A DNA stretch of 46,880 nucleotides, taken from the NCBI GenBank assembly GCA_041645035.1, contig JBAZQU010000007.1:1-46880 (forward strand), given 5' to 3'. Positions 7,101 through 14,519 of the stretch are shown here, one piece after another (within the stretch, counting starts at the first letter, position 1; each line of letters starts with the position of its first letter). The stretch is from 2-02-FULL-48-14 sp041645035. GTDB taxonomy: Bacteria; Patescibacteriota; Gracilibacteria; UBA1369; 2-02-FULL-48-14. The notes under the pieces were generated by a model, which was not told the origin of the DNA, searched no databases, and was given only the letters and a program-made list of their open reading frames with translations. The position numbers and the translations under genes were made by a program.

Positions 7101-9476
7101 GAAGCCTACTATGCGCTGTTCAGCGAAAGTTTTCGCGATCCGCTGGAACTTATTTACAGCGACTTACCTAGCGCGGTGGATTACACGTACGCTTCACACA
7201 AGGTACTTACTTTCACGGATGACGGTGGAAAGGGCGGATGTTTTGTGACGGGTACGCAAATTTTAATGGCGGATGGAAGCAGCAAATCCATCGAAGAAAT
7301 CCAAACTGGAGATTTGGTGCTCACTCGCAGCAGTGCATGGAATCCCCTGCTGGTGCCCGTGAAAGTACTCAACACCATTGAGCACACGGTGGGCGAATAT
7401 CTACTTGTGAACGGAAATTTGGGTGTGACGGAAGAACATGTGATCTTCTTCAATGGAAAATTTCAACTGGCCGGAGACCTCAAGGTGGGCGACTTCTTAT
7501 TAAACAGCGAGGGTGAGGAAGTGCCCGTGGAATCCATTGTGCACGTACGTGATTCCGTGAAGGTTTATAATTTTGAAACTGAAGATAAGCACACTTACTT
7601 TGCGAATGGTATTTACGTCCACAACGACAAAGACGGGGCTCGTGAAGATTTTAGAGACACTGCGTTTTTCCAAACCGTGCAGACCGATGCGAATGGAAAT
7701 GCGAGCGTCACTTTTGAGCTGCCGGACAACATCACCAGCTGGCGTATTAGTGCAGCAGCCGTGAGCGGTGGAAAAGAGATTCATGCCGGATATACCAGTG
7801 AAAAATTGGTGGTTAGCAAAGATGTATTTATCAATCCTATAATCAATTCCACTTACTTGACGGGCGACGAGACTAAGATTCCCGTGCGGGCTTACGGTGA
7901 CGCACTGGAGGCCGGAACCAGCGTGGACTTTTCTTTCCAAATTGAGGACGTGGATTCTGTAACAGAAGCTCAAGGCAAAGCCTACGAGACCACTTACTTT
8001 GACCTGACCGCCACGGAAGTCGGAGACTATCGAATCATCACAAGGGGCAAGGCGGACGGTGGAAGTGACACGGTGATTTTGCCCATCAAAATTGTAGACT
8101 CGCACCTAACTCAAAATGCTGTGAGTGAAACTTTGCTCACCGAAAATTCTAAATTGGAAGGTTCTGCGGAAGAGCGCACTACTGTGGTTTATTTGAACAA
8201 TGAAACGGGCATTGTTTATGGCACCTTGCTGGAAGCCCTTTACGAAGACGGAGACCGTGCCGATGAAGTGTTGGCGCGGACCCTTTCCGCTGAGTGGCTG
8301 AATGAGTACTTCGATGAAGATGTCAGTGTTCCTGAATTCTCAACCTTTGTGTACCAAAAGACGGCTTATGCCAACGGGGAATATGGTGACGGAGGAATTG
8401 CACTTCTTCCCTATGCGGATAGCGACTTGGAACTTTCTGCCAAGCTCGCAGCTTTGGCCCCCGAGCAGTTTAGCACCCAGGCGCTAACACAATATTTTGA
8501 AAACATTTTGAACAGCGGGGACCGTACTTTGAGTGAAAAGATTTTGGCACTCTATGGGCTGGCCGGCATCGACCAAGCTTACCTCACTGAACTCAATTAT
8601 TTCATTCGCAATTTTGAACTGAGCCAGGAAGACAAGCTTTATGCGGCTCTTGCCTACGGCGAATATGGACAAGATTTACAAGCTACCGTGCTCTTCCTTG
8701 AAATTAAAGACGCGGAGGAGGACGCGGCGGGGGGAGGCGTGCTCCTTGCAACACTGGCACAAAACATTGGAAGCGACCTTGCGGACACCTTGTGGGAGAA
8801 AGCTTTAGAAACGGAGGGCGAGGAGAGCATCCTGCTTGAAAAAATGCTCTTCACCAAAGCGCGTTTGGAAATGGGCGCGCAAAAGAAAGTTTCCTTTGAA
8901 ATTAATGGCGAAAGTTTTGATCTCAGTGGAAATGAGTACGCGCGACGCAGTTACCTGCCTGAAGAGCTTGCCGGCTTACAGTTCAGTAATCTTTCCGGTG
9001 ATGTACGCGCGGTGAGTTCCTATGAAACGCCTATTAATTTAGATGAATTGGGTACGGATGATTCCGTTGCCCTTACCCGAAGTTATTTTGTGAATGGACA
9101 AGAGGTGCAAACGGTGAAAGTCGGAGACATTGTGGAAGTGCATTTAAAAGCTACGGCGGTTGGAAACTTTGAAGATTTTGGCTTTAAAGTAACGGACTAT
9201 TTACCGAGTGGAATGCAAACGGCTACCTTCGCGGACAATGTCACAAGTTACAACACGGACGACGACTACTACCATCCTTATGACCAAGACGGACAAGCGG
9301 TTTCTTTCTATGTTTCCTGCCACGAAGGTAGCTGCAAATATGGCAAGGAATTCTACTATCTTGCCCGTGTAATCAACCCGGGAAGTTTTGTCCTCGAGCC
9401 TGCGGTGATACAAAATTATCAAGACCCCGAAGTGATTAATATTTCCGGAGCTCGCACAACTATGACCATAGAATAA
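4125..9476 (+). CDS. Membrane-anchored alpha-2-macroglobulin-like protein with anti-sigma-like tail and internal Hint (intein-like) domain
   Basis: 1783 residues from the ATG that overlaps the sigma stop; the longer frame would need a TTG at 4107. Residues 1-57 are basic and cytoplasmic, with FKNDLRAQLLNKALEL resembling anti-sigma tails. One membrane segment spans about 58-78. The ectodomain starts with SbsA/Big-like repeats, then macroglobulin domains (YLPTDTVHYWG; TYEPGEEVTLDIKAS followed by VDEAYYAL). The A2M core follows (REDFRDTAFF, then ELPDNITSWRISAAAV), then a helical TED-like part and a final domain (LPSGMQ). No CGEQ thioester motif is present; the matching region reads NGEYGDGGIALLPY, so any trapping would be non-covalent, as in YfaS-type proteins. 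A Hint domain fills residues 1039-1167 at the bait-to-A2M junction. The likely role, sensing proteases at the cell surface and releasing the sigma factor, is inference from the gene order. Confidence 0.85.
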   Translation: MIEKYLSKLGNMYQKRKRPSFKNDLRAQLLNKALELNEAPVKRGFGWANWQGFFVRRMAPAVATVMVVALAFQFLLPTGGMLPQLVNVAEAKDYYTLTPETEDDTGVASESNFVLSSKGELDVDEVEAVLSVQPQAELLLEQISDTEVLVNPVESLDPGEVYSFTLEAQNMDESPYPKEYNWAYEVSDGFRVTGTLPGQREAGVPINTGIEITFTHIGVSASDFENAFSISPAVSGQFEVNGKIGVFAPSGGLKEATVYTVAISGSLGLEGLDKTLGKDYVFEFETNSETRTATQLSFPRSVYEFSPSETPQMQFYYWDDNEVETTVGVSVYVFGNGEDFVSAMQTKNEEVPAWTYCQRSLYRVPTDGLNKIVDIPEYTFVNDSGNWIILPDALPEGSYLLELTKNDAVVQVFVQISTHAVYLNLNEANTVVWVNDTTSGKTVEGATVEILDSGLSEETNKDGVVKFENLYDALQLEENQNQMIFFSVTAEGKTTYYQASFYLGADTPNQNTWQFMNTDRVTYLPTDTVHYWGFVQGREEAVEEEATVYVLQGYYWGYGDIEELLQKSPIISEEKISIKDGEAFEGKVDINKLTEGSYQILLVQNGRVLSDADFYVSGYVKPAYDIQMEADKTALFKGDIAHITITAEFFDGTPVVDTLLQINPPDGEIQYVKTDDNGEIALDWVATNDSCLEEDCRLFNNRYFSVTPSQEELGEIYESLGLKVFNSKSAVDEANQTFTNTAFDFQTFKVDLAQAQLDAVYDETDSTSRVEMTVTQVDYVRTEVGEYYDENDKVVRKEYEYNREEKDLGTSNLSPDGNGKYHYDANLSDEHDYEVALKVFDSDGNYYVDNANISNGHSYIGYGSSLHLVGGTATLGENVTVEVVQDNPEISYEGIYLFMENQNGVQKLELREEPSYTFEFGEEHVPNVFLSTVLFDGTHYRESGFANVALNTEDRRMDLTVTADQDTYEPGEEVTLDIKASEAGQVNLYLVDEAYYALFSESFRDPLELIYSDLPSAVDYTYASHKVLTFTDDGGKGGCFVTGTQILMADGSSKSIEEIQTGDLVLTRSSAWNPLLVPVKVLNTIEHTVGEYLLVNGNLGVTEEHVIFFNGKFQLAGDLKVGDFLLNSEGEEVPVESIVHVRDSVKVYNFETEDKHTYFANGIYVHNDKDGAREDFRDTAFFQTVQTDANGNASVTFELPDNITSWRISAAAVSGGKEIHAGYTSEKLVVSKDVFINPIINSTYLTGDETKIPVRAYGDALEAGTSVDFSFQIEDVDSVTEAQGKAYETTYFDLTATEVGDYRIITRGKADGGSDTVILPIKIVDSHLTQNAVSETLLTENSKLEGSAEERTTVVYLNNETGIVYGTLLEALYEDGDRADEVLARTLSAEWLNEYFDEDVSVPEFSTFVYQKTAYANGEYGDGGIALLPYADSDLELSAKLAALAPEQFSTQALTQYFENILNSGDRTLSEKILALYGLAGIDQAYLTELNYFIRNFELSQEDKLYAALAYGEYGQDLQATVLFLEIKDAEEDAAGGGVLLATLAQNIGSDLADTLWEKALETEGEESILLEKMLFTKARLEMGAQKKVSFEINGESFDLSGNEYARRSYLPEELAGLQFSNLSGDVRAVSSYETPINLDELGTDDSVALTRSYFVNGQEVQTVKVGDIVEVHLKATAVGNFEDFGFKVTDYLPSGMQTATFADNVTSYNTDDDYYHPYDQDGQAVSFYVSCHEGSCKYGKEFYYLARVINPGSFVLEPAVIQNYQDPEVINISGARTTMTIE
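7239..7625 (+). other. Intein-like (BIL/Hint) domain inside the A2M protein
   Basis: A region of 129 residues within the A2M gene with all Hint blocks. It begins at Cys1039 (CFVTGTQILMADGSSKSIEE, then QTGDLVL). Block B contains VTEEHVIFFNG with the Thr..His pair. Blocks F/G read KVYNFETEDKHTYFANG and end in VHN. The next residue is Asp, not Cys/Ser/Thr. Inteins need a nucleophile there for normal splicing, whereas type A bacterial intein-like domains often lack it and cleave their flanks or splice by another route. The flanks are GGKGG and DKDGAREDF, exactly at the A2M linker. No homing endonuclease is present. Confidence 0.85.
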
Positions 9477-9485
9477 TTGGTGCTA

Positions 9486-9504
9486 AAGTAAGGCTGCTTT
9501 ACTT
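9486..9504 (+). other. Small hairpin between A2M and lipoprotein genes
   Basis: AAGTAAGG and CTTTACTT form an 8-bp stem with one G-T pair and a tiny loop, 10 nt after the A2M stop and just before the lipoprotein ATG. No T-run follows, so it is not a standard terminator. It may affect lipoprotein translation. Confidence 0.3.
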
Positions 9505-9510
9505 GAAAGG

Positions 9511-9981
9511 ATGAAAAAATTCTTAATTGCAGTGTTGGGTGCGGGGCTCTTGAGTGGTTGCGGTGCTTCTACTCAAAGTGATTTTTCGCTGGAGCTTTAT
9601 TTGGAGGCGGGCGAAAATACCGAAACTCTGGAGATCGACGACACGGAAGTGGACTACACGTGGACCTATGGTGAAGGAGGAAAAGAAAGTTTTGCACTGA
9701 CTGAAGAAGAAGTTCAATCCTTGAAATGGTTCATAAAAGACCAAATACTTGACCAGAATCTTATCGAGCGGCAGACGACGAATGAGACCGGGAATCCTGT
9801 AGAAATGACTTTAAACGTGGAGATCGATGGCATCACCAATGAGATTATTATTTCCGGAATGAGCGCCACCGATAGTGAGGGCCAAGGGGGAAGCAATTTG
9901 GAAAACTTCAGCCGCATTGAAGCGGCACAAGACTTGATCGCCGTGGTGAAGGATTTGGGCGGACTTTATGAAAAAGATTAA
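9511..9981 (+). CDS. Small lipoprotein, function unknown
   Basis: A 156-residue exported lipoprotein. MKKFLIAVLGAGLLSGC is a type II signal peptide with lipobox LLSGC, so the mature protein starts at Cys17 and is lipid-anchored. The mature part is acidic, with a strand-rich pattern (LELYLEAGENTETLEIDDTEV) and a C-terminal helix. I recognise no family. It lies 34 nt after the A2M gene in the same direction and is probably the third gene of the sigma/A2M operon, perhaps an envelope partner. The 3' end overlaps the convergent gpmI stop by 4 bases. Confidence 0.75.
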   Translation: MKKFLIAVLGAGLLSGCGASTQSDFSLELYLEAGENTETLEIDDTEVDYTWTYGEGGKESFALTEEEVQSLKWFIKDQILDQNLIERQTTNETGNPVEMTLNVEIDGITNEIIISGMSATDSEGQGGSNLENFSRIEAAQDLIAVVKDLGGLYEKD

Positions 9982-11471
9982 ATTACGCTCTTCCCCGTCA
10001 TTTCTTTGGGGATTTTTTGGCCGAGCAAAGTGAGCACCGTGGGAGCGAGGTCTTTGAGCCCGGCAGTGGCTTTTGTGTGAGAGGATTTTTTAAGTTTCCG
10101 TGGTGGTTTGGAAATGAGGATCAAAGGGACGGGATTTTTTGTGTGAGAAGGGCAGGGTCCGCCCGTATCTTCGTAAATCATGTACTCGGCATTACCATGG
10201 TCCCCTGTGATGAGAGTGGTGTAACCGTTTTTAAGCGCGGCGGGGACAATTTGAGACAGACAATTATCAATGACCTCAACGGCTTTCACGGTAGCCTTAT
10301 AGTCTCCGGAATGACCCACGAGATCGAGATTGGCAAAATTAAGTGCCACAAAACTATAGGGTTTGGGCAATTCTTTAAGCAGTTTTTGAGTTATGCCGGG
10401 TGCGCTCATTTCCGGTTTTTCCGCATAAGAAGGGCATTTGGGCGAATCCACCAAGATGCGCGTTTCCGTTTTGAAAGGTTCTTTCATTTGGCTGTTGAAA
10501 AAGAACGTCACATGCGCATATTTTTCCGTTTCGCCTATGCGGAGTTGTTTGAGTTTTTTTTGGTCCAGCATGGAGCCAAGATTGTTCTTGATTTTTGCCG
10601 GCGGAAAAACTACGGGCGCTTTGGTGGTGTAAGGACCGAAAGCGGTGAAATGAGGCTTGAGTTTTTTTATAAAACGCTCCGTGAGTTGAGCGGCGCGATC
10701 GGTGCGAAAGTTGAAGAAAACCACGGCATCGTTTTTATGAATGAGGCCTTCGGGCTTCAGCAGTACGGGCTTTAAATAATAATCGCTTTCAAGACCTGAT
10801 TTATAGGCGGCTTCAACGGCCTTTACGGGGTCTTTTTTTGTAAACTCTCCCTTCGGTCGAGTGGTATAAAGGTTGTAGGCCACGTCGGTCCGGTCCCAAT
10901 TGTGGTCACGATCCATGGCGTAGTAACGGCCAATTAAAGTAGCCAGTTCCCCGCCGGTTTTTCGCATGTGTTTTTGAAGCATGCGAATGAATTTTACGGC
11001 ACTTTGCGGGGGCACGTCGCGGCCATCTGTGATGGCGTGCACATAAACTTTTTTGAGTCCTTGTTTTTTGGCGAAGGCGAGCAGCGCAAGCGCATGGTTG
11101 ATGTCCGAGTGCACGCCCTGATCCGAAATCATTCCCAAAATATGAAAAGCGGTTTTATGCTCTTTGGCGTATGCGGCCGCTGCGAGCAGCGGCCTTTTTT
11201 TAAAGAAGGATCCGTCCTCAATAGATCTGTCTATTTCAAGCAAGGGCTGAAGTACAATGCGTCCGGCGCCCATGGTGAGATGCCCCACTTCACTGCCACC
11301 TTGCGTCCCCTTAGGAATGCCCACCGCCTCTCCCGAAGCATTGAGCAATGTCCACGGATATTTTTTGTAGAGCTCGTCAAAAAACGGTGTTTTAGCATGC
11401 GTGATTGCATTTCCTTTATAATCTTTCCCGTGGCCGAAACCATCGAGGATACAGAGAAGAACTTTGTTCAT
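9978..11471 (-). CDS. gpmI: 2,3-bisphosphoglycerate-independent phosphoglycerate mutase
   Basis: About 497 residues, the usual length for iPGM. It interconverts 3- and 2-phosphoglycerate in glycolysis/gluconeogenesis in the cytoplasm, using two Mn2+ ions and a phosphoserine intermediate. The N-terminal metal site (LLCILDGFGHG) and the catalytic Ser segment (TQGGSEVGHLTMGAGR) are clear. Substrate-binding blocks HAITDGRDVPP and FFNFRTDRAAQLT follow, then the second metal half (NFANLDLVGHSGD, TGDHGNAEYM, SHTKNPVPLI). I start at ATG 11471 (MNKVLLCILDG), the canonical family start; ATG 11480 adds three residues. The gene follows the S41 protease gene by a few bases and is probably co-transcribed with it. 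Confidence 0.95.
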   Translation of the reverse strand: MNKVLLCILDGFGHGKDYKGNAITHAKTPFFDELYKKYPWTLLNASGEAVGIPKGTQGGSEVGHLTMGAGRIVLQPLLEIDRSIEDGSFFKKRPLLAAAAYAKEHKTAFHILGMISDQGVHSDINHALALLAFAKKQGLKKVYVHAITDGRDVPPQSAVKFIRMLQKHMRKTGGELATLIGRYYAMDRDHNWDRTDVAYNLYTTRPKGEFTKKDPVKAVEAAYKSGLESDYYLKPVLLKPEGLIHKNDAVVFFNFRTDRAAQLTERFIKKLKPHFTAFGPYTTKAPVVFPPAKIKNNLGSMLDQKKLKQLRIGETEKYAHVTFFFNSQMKEPFKTETRILVDSPKCPSYAEKPEMSAPGITQKLLKELPKPYSFVALNFANLDLVGHSGDYKATVKAVEVIDNCLSQIVPAALKNGYTTLITGDHGNAEYMIYEDTGGPCPSHTKNPVPLILISKPPRKLKKSSHTKATAGLKDLAPTVLTLLGQKIPKEMTGKSVI

Positions 11472-11483
11472 TGCTCTCATGTC

Positions 11484-12704
11484 CTAAAGTTTAAGCAGGT
11501 AGTCTAGGGCTGCATCCAGCTGCACGTCATTTTCGGTATCAATGTCGGAAGCCTCCATGCTCACCGTAATGTCCGGGGCAATGCCGGTGTCGTCAATACT
11601 ACGATCATTAGGGGTGTACCATTTGGCAATGGTAAGACGCAGACTGGAGCCGTCGCTAAGATCGGTGAGCTCCTGTACACTTCCTTTCCCAAAGCTCTGT
11701 TCCCCCATAAGTGTTGCGCGAGCGTAGTCCTGCAAAGCTCCCGCCAAAATTTCGGAGGCGGAGGCGGAGCCTTCATCAATCAGCACTACCATAGGCAAGT
11801 CCTTGAGCTGTCCGCTTCCAGTAGTTTGAATAATTTGATCTTCCATATTGCGGCGTTTCACAATCACACCAGTCCGTTCATCGTCAAAAAACTCGCTCAT
11901 GATTTCGATGGAAACGTCCAAATAACCTCCTCCGTTGAGGCGCATATCCAGCACCATTCCATCAGCATTCGCCAACAATACTTCGCGTACGGCTTCTTCA
12001 AATTCCGTAAGCGTGTCGTCTCCAAATTGGTAAATGGAAAGGTGGGCCAGATTCATGTCTCCGCGCTCCACAAACGTAAGTTCAACACTGGGTACATCAA
12101 TTTCCTGGCGGATGATGGTAAATTCAATCGGATCTTCGCTATTTTCACGCAAAATTTTGAGCTTCGCTTCGGTACCCGGCTCACCGCGAATAAGCATAAT
12201 AGCTTCCCACAAAGTGATTTCGCCGGTGGAAACCCAGTCATTCAATTCGGTGTCAAAAACCATGTAAATATAGTCGCCTGGCAAAAGGCCGGCTTCTTCG
12301 GCAGGAGAGTCTTTTAAAGGGGAAACGATAACAAGTTTGCCATCTTTAACCGTGAGCTCGGCTCCAATCCCTTGAAGTTCCCCATCCAGACTGCTTTGAA
12401 ACTGGTCGGTTTCTTCCGGAGTCATGAAAACGGAGTACGGGTCGCCGAGCGCGTCCACCATGCCGGAAACGGCGCCATAGATCTGTTGTTGGTCATCCAC
12501 GTGCTCAATATCTACATAATTGGCCTCTACCATGTCCCAAACATTCCAAAAAAGATCCATGCTTAGTTCCCCGCTTTTTTCAGCGTTATCAACTTCGTCG
12601 GCCTCAGAGGGATTCCCAAAATTGACATTTGCTTGCCATCCAATGAGCCCTCCGATAAAGACGAAGAGTAGTGCTTTAGCATAAGTTCCTGATGTGTTTT
12701 GCAT
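11484..12704 (-). CDS. S41-family C-terminal processing protease (CtpA/CtpB-like)
   Basis: 406 residues. The N-terminal hydrophobic segment ALLFVFIGGLIGW anchors or exports it, so the protease acts in the envelope. A PDZ domain covers about residues 105-190 (GIGAELTVKDGKLVIVSPL, SPAEEAGLLPGD). The S41 catalytic core follows. The nucleophile Ser lies in IDEGSASASEILAGAL and the general-base Lys in GEQSFGKGSVQ, 25 residues later as in Ctp enzymes. LDMRLNGGGYLD is the conserved strand before it. These enzymes trim C-termini of envelope proteins or process signalling proteins. It heads a minus-strand unit with gpmI and is divergent from the M23 peptidase gene. Confidence 0.92.
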   Translation of the reverse strand: MQNTSGTYAKALLFVFIGGLIGWQANVNFGNPSEADEVDNAEKSGELSMDLFWNVWDMVEANYVDIEHVDDQQQIYGAVSGMVDALGDPYSVFMTPEETDQFQSSLDGELQGIGAELTVKDGKLVIVSPLKDSPAEEAGLLPGDYIYMVFDTELNDWVSTGEITLWEAIMLIRGEPGTEAKLKILRENSEDPIEFTIIRQEIDVPSVELTFVERGDMNLAHLSIYQFGDDTLTEFEEAVREVLLANADGMVLDMRLNGGGYLDVSIEIMSEFFDDERTGVIVKRRNMEDQIIQTTGSGQLKDLPMVVLIDEGSASASEILAGALQDYARATLMGEQSFGKGSVQELTDLSDGSSLRLTIAKWYTPNDRSIDDTGIAPDITVSMEASDIDTENDVQLDAALDYLLKL

Positions 12705-12772
12705 AAGATTTAATTAGGGCCACGTTATTGTAACGAATTGCAGGCGGAAGGCCTAGAGATGTTTCGAAAACA

Positions 12773-12800
12773 ATTCAGGATTAATTCAGAAAAAATTCAG
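12773..12800. promoter_or_regulatory. Three ATTCAG direct repeats, 11-bp period
   Basis: ATTCAG occurs at 12773, 12784 and 12795, exactly one helical turn apart, between divergent genes. Direct repeats with 11-bp spacing are typical of OmpR/PhoB-type response-regulator boxes. A related pair with TCAG spaced by 11 bp lies before the hydrolase gene at 20836. The regulator is unknown. Confidence 0.4.
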
Positions 12801-12914
12801 GTTTTTGTAAGAACCGGGGTCTACGCTAAGAGGGCTAAGTTGTCCTTTGACATTTTGGCCTTTCAATTTTATTCGATTTTTTAAGTGTCAGGAAAGCAGC
12901 AAGAACCAACAAAA

Positions 12915-12920
12915 GGAGGT
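12915..12920 (+). promoter_or_regulatory. Canonical strong ribosome binding site of M23 gene
   Basis: AGGAGG inside AAAAGGAGGTG, 5 nt before the ATG at 12926. It is a near-perfect Shine-Dalgarno, whereas most neighbouring genes have none. This supports the chosen start and a foreign origin of the gene. Confidence 0.7.
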
Positions 12921-12925
12921 GTTCT

Positions 12926-14281
12926 ATGCTGAGCAACAAGAAGTGGACCGCGTTCATGGCGATTGTGCTCATGGCGATCCTGGGTATTTGGGGCTGCACG
13001 CGGGCGGACGGCACTGGAAGCGCTGATTCCTTCCTGAAGCTGCCCTTCCAATCGGGCGAGTACTGGCTCCTCACGCAAGGCTACAACCAAGGCTCCCATG
13101 TCGACTACGGGTTCGACTACGGCAACGACACGTATGCGCTGGACTTCACCCAGAACGGGTGCAACGCGTACGGCGACCCGGTCACGCCCATGGCGGACGG
13201 GATGGTGATGGAAATAGCAACCGAAGGCAATGGCGATCACGGCTACGGCAACACGGTCCTGATGGACCACGGAGACGGCTATGTCAGCCGCTACGGTCAC
13301 CTGTCCGAGATCTGGGTTTCCGAAGGCGATACGCTGGACGATTCTGATGCATTGGGTGCGGTGGGCAACACCGGCTACTCGATCGGAAGCGCCTGTGGCG
13401 ACCACCCGGGAACTCACCTGCATGTCGCGTTCTACAAAGACGCTGCGGCTACCAAGCCGGAGCCTCTCTCGGGGAACACGGACCTGTCGGAGTATTGCTG
13501 GTACAACCGCGAAGGCGACATGAACTGCGATGGCGGACCGGAGGATTACTCCCCGGTGGAAGAAACCGACGACTACAGCAGCATGGCCGGTGAAGGCGAG
13601 GAGGACGAGACGGAGGAGGACGGGTACGAGTACGAAGACGAAGGCGAGGACGAGATCCAAGAGAGTGACGACGATATGATCAAGTTCCTCGACATTTCCC
13701 CCGACCACGGTACGGCGGAGGAGACGGAGTTCGTGTGGGCGGCGATTGTGGAGAGTGAGAGCGGAAGCCCTCGCACCATGCTCGTCATCTACAACCCGAA
13801 CGACGGCACCGACTACGAGTTCGAGATGGAGACCGATACGCCCGAGAGTCCCTACGTGTTCACTTACAAGAAGACTCTGCGCGACGACGACACCGAGTAC
13901 GTGTACTGGGTGAGGACACAGGGCGGAGACGACGAGGATGTGAGCGACACTCAGAGTATTGAAGTGGAAGACAGCGAGGGCGACGTGCCGAGCCTGAGCT
14001 TCGAGACCTACCAGTCCGGCGGCGATGCAGACGAGACCGAGTTCGAGTGGAGTACCTACGTGGAGAGCGACGACGAGCCGACGGTGCTGCTCAACATCGT
14101 CAGCGCTGCGGATCGACAGATCTACAGCTTCGAAATGGACGTGGACGAAGAAGACCACGACCGCTGGTTCGCCGAATATGAAAAGACTCTTCGCGATCCA
14201 GTGACCTACACGTTCTGGATGACGGCGGAGAACCACAACACAGTGACGGCGGGCAGCGTGCTGAGCATGGAAGTCGAGTAA
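12926..14281 (+). CDS. Lipoprotein M23-family (LytM-like) metallopeptidase with two tandem C-terminal repeats
   Basis: 451 residues. The signal peptide ends in lipobox LGIWGC, so it is a lipoprotein. The M23 domain spans about 55-190: YALDFTQNG carries the first metal Asp, SRYGHLSEIW the HxG-like element, and GTHLHVAF the HxH motif. The family cleaves peptidoglycan cross-bridges or Gly-rich peptides, or works as an activator when degenerate. A very acidic linker (E/D/Y-rich, about 210-250) follows. Then come two tandem repeats of about 95 residues, each containing ETEF.W, a KTLRD motif and a final S.E.VE. Codon use is strikingly GC-rich compared with its neighbours, and a strong Shine-Dalgarno precedes it. 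Recent horizontal acquisition is likely. Confidence 0.85.
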   Translation: MLSNKKWTAFMAIVLMAILGIWGCTRADGTGSADSFLKLPFQSGEYWLLTQGYNQGSHVDYGFDYGNDTYALDFTQNGCNAYGDPVTPMADGMVMEIATEGNGDHGYGNTVLMDHGDGYVSRYGHLSEIWVSEGDTLDDSDALGAVGNTGYSIGSACGDHPGTHLHVAFYKDAAATKPEPLSGNTDLSEYCWYNREGDMNCDGGPEDYSPVEETDDYSSMAGEGEEDETEEDGYEYEDEGEDEIQESDDDMIKFLDISPDHGTAEETEFVWAAIVESESGSPRTMLVIYNPNDGTDYEFEMETDTPESPYVFTYKKTLRDDDTEYVYWVRTQGGDDEDVSDTQSIEVEDSEGDVPSLSFETYQSGGDADETEFEWSTYVESDDEPTVLLNIVSAADRQIYSFEMDVDEEDHDRWFAEYEKTLRDPVTYTFWMTAENHNTVTAGSVLSMEVE

Positions 14282-14519
14282 GGGAGAAGGCCAAAGTTCA
14301 AGTTCAAAAGCCTGCGTTCTGCAGCAAGTCTCCGGCTTGTCCCGAGAATCCTGCAGCGTGCTGAGTAGAAGGCCCGGCCTCGCGCCTGGTGAACTACGGC
14401 CGGTGCTCGCTTCCAAGTTTTCTTGGCGGCGGGCACCATTTCCCCACTACTCGACCGTAAGGGAGAGTCTAAGAAAACCGTGGCGCAAGCCACAACCTTA
14501 TCCTCTAATTACCTATGCT
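14282..14519. other. GC-rich non-coding stretch with hairpins
   Basis: The GC-rich composition continues past the M23 stop. It holds small hairpins, for example GTGGC-GCAA-GCCAC at 14480-14493 with a GNRA-type loop, and CCAAG/CTTGG near 14425. No T-run follows either, so neither is a typical terminator. It may be the transferred tail of the foreign M23 segment. Confidence 0.35.

Noticed and set aside
7239..7625. Classic self-splicing intein with homing endonuclease
   Set aside because: Only about 129 residues, no endonuclease motifs, and Asp instead of a nucleophile at +1; better described as an intein-like Hint domain.
10017..10775. 252-codon plus-strand frame
   Set aside because: Antisense shadow of gpmI, which has all family motifs.
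12881..14416. 511-codon open frame on the minus strand
   Set aside because: It is fully antisense to the M23 peptidase gene, which has signal peptide, lipobox, catalytic motifs and a strong Shine-Dalgarno. The His/Val/Arg-rich antisense product shows no domain; it is open only because of GC-rich codon use.
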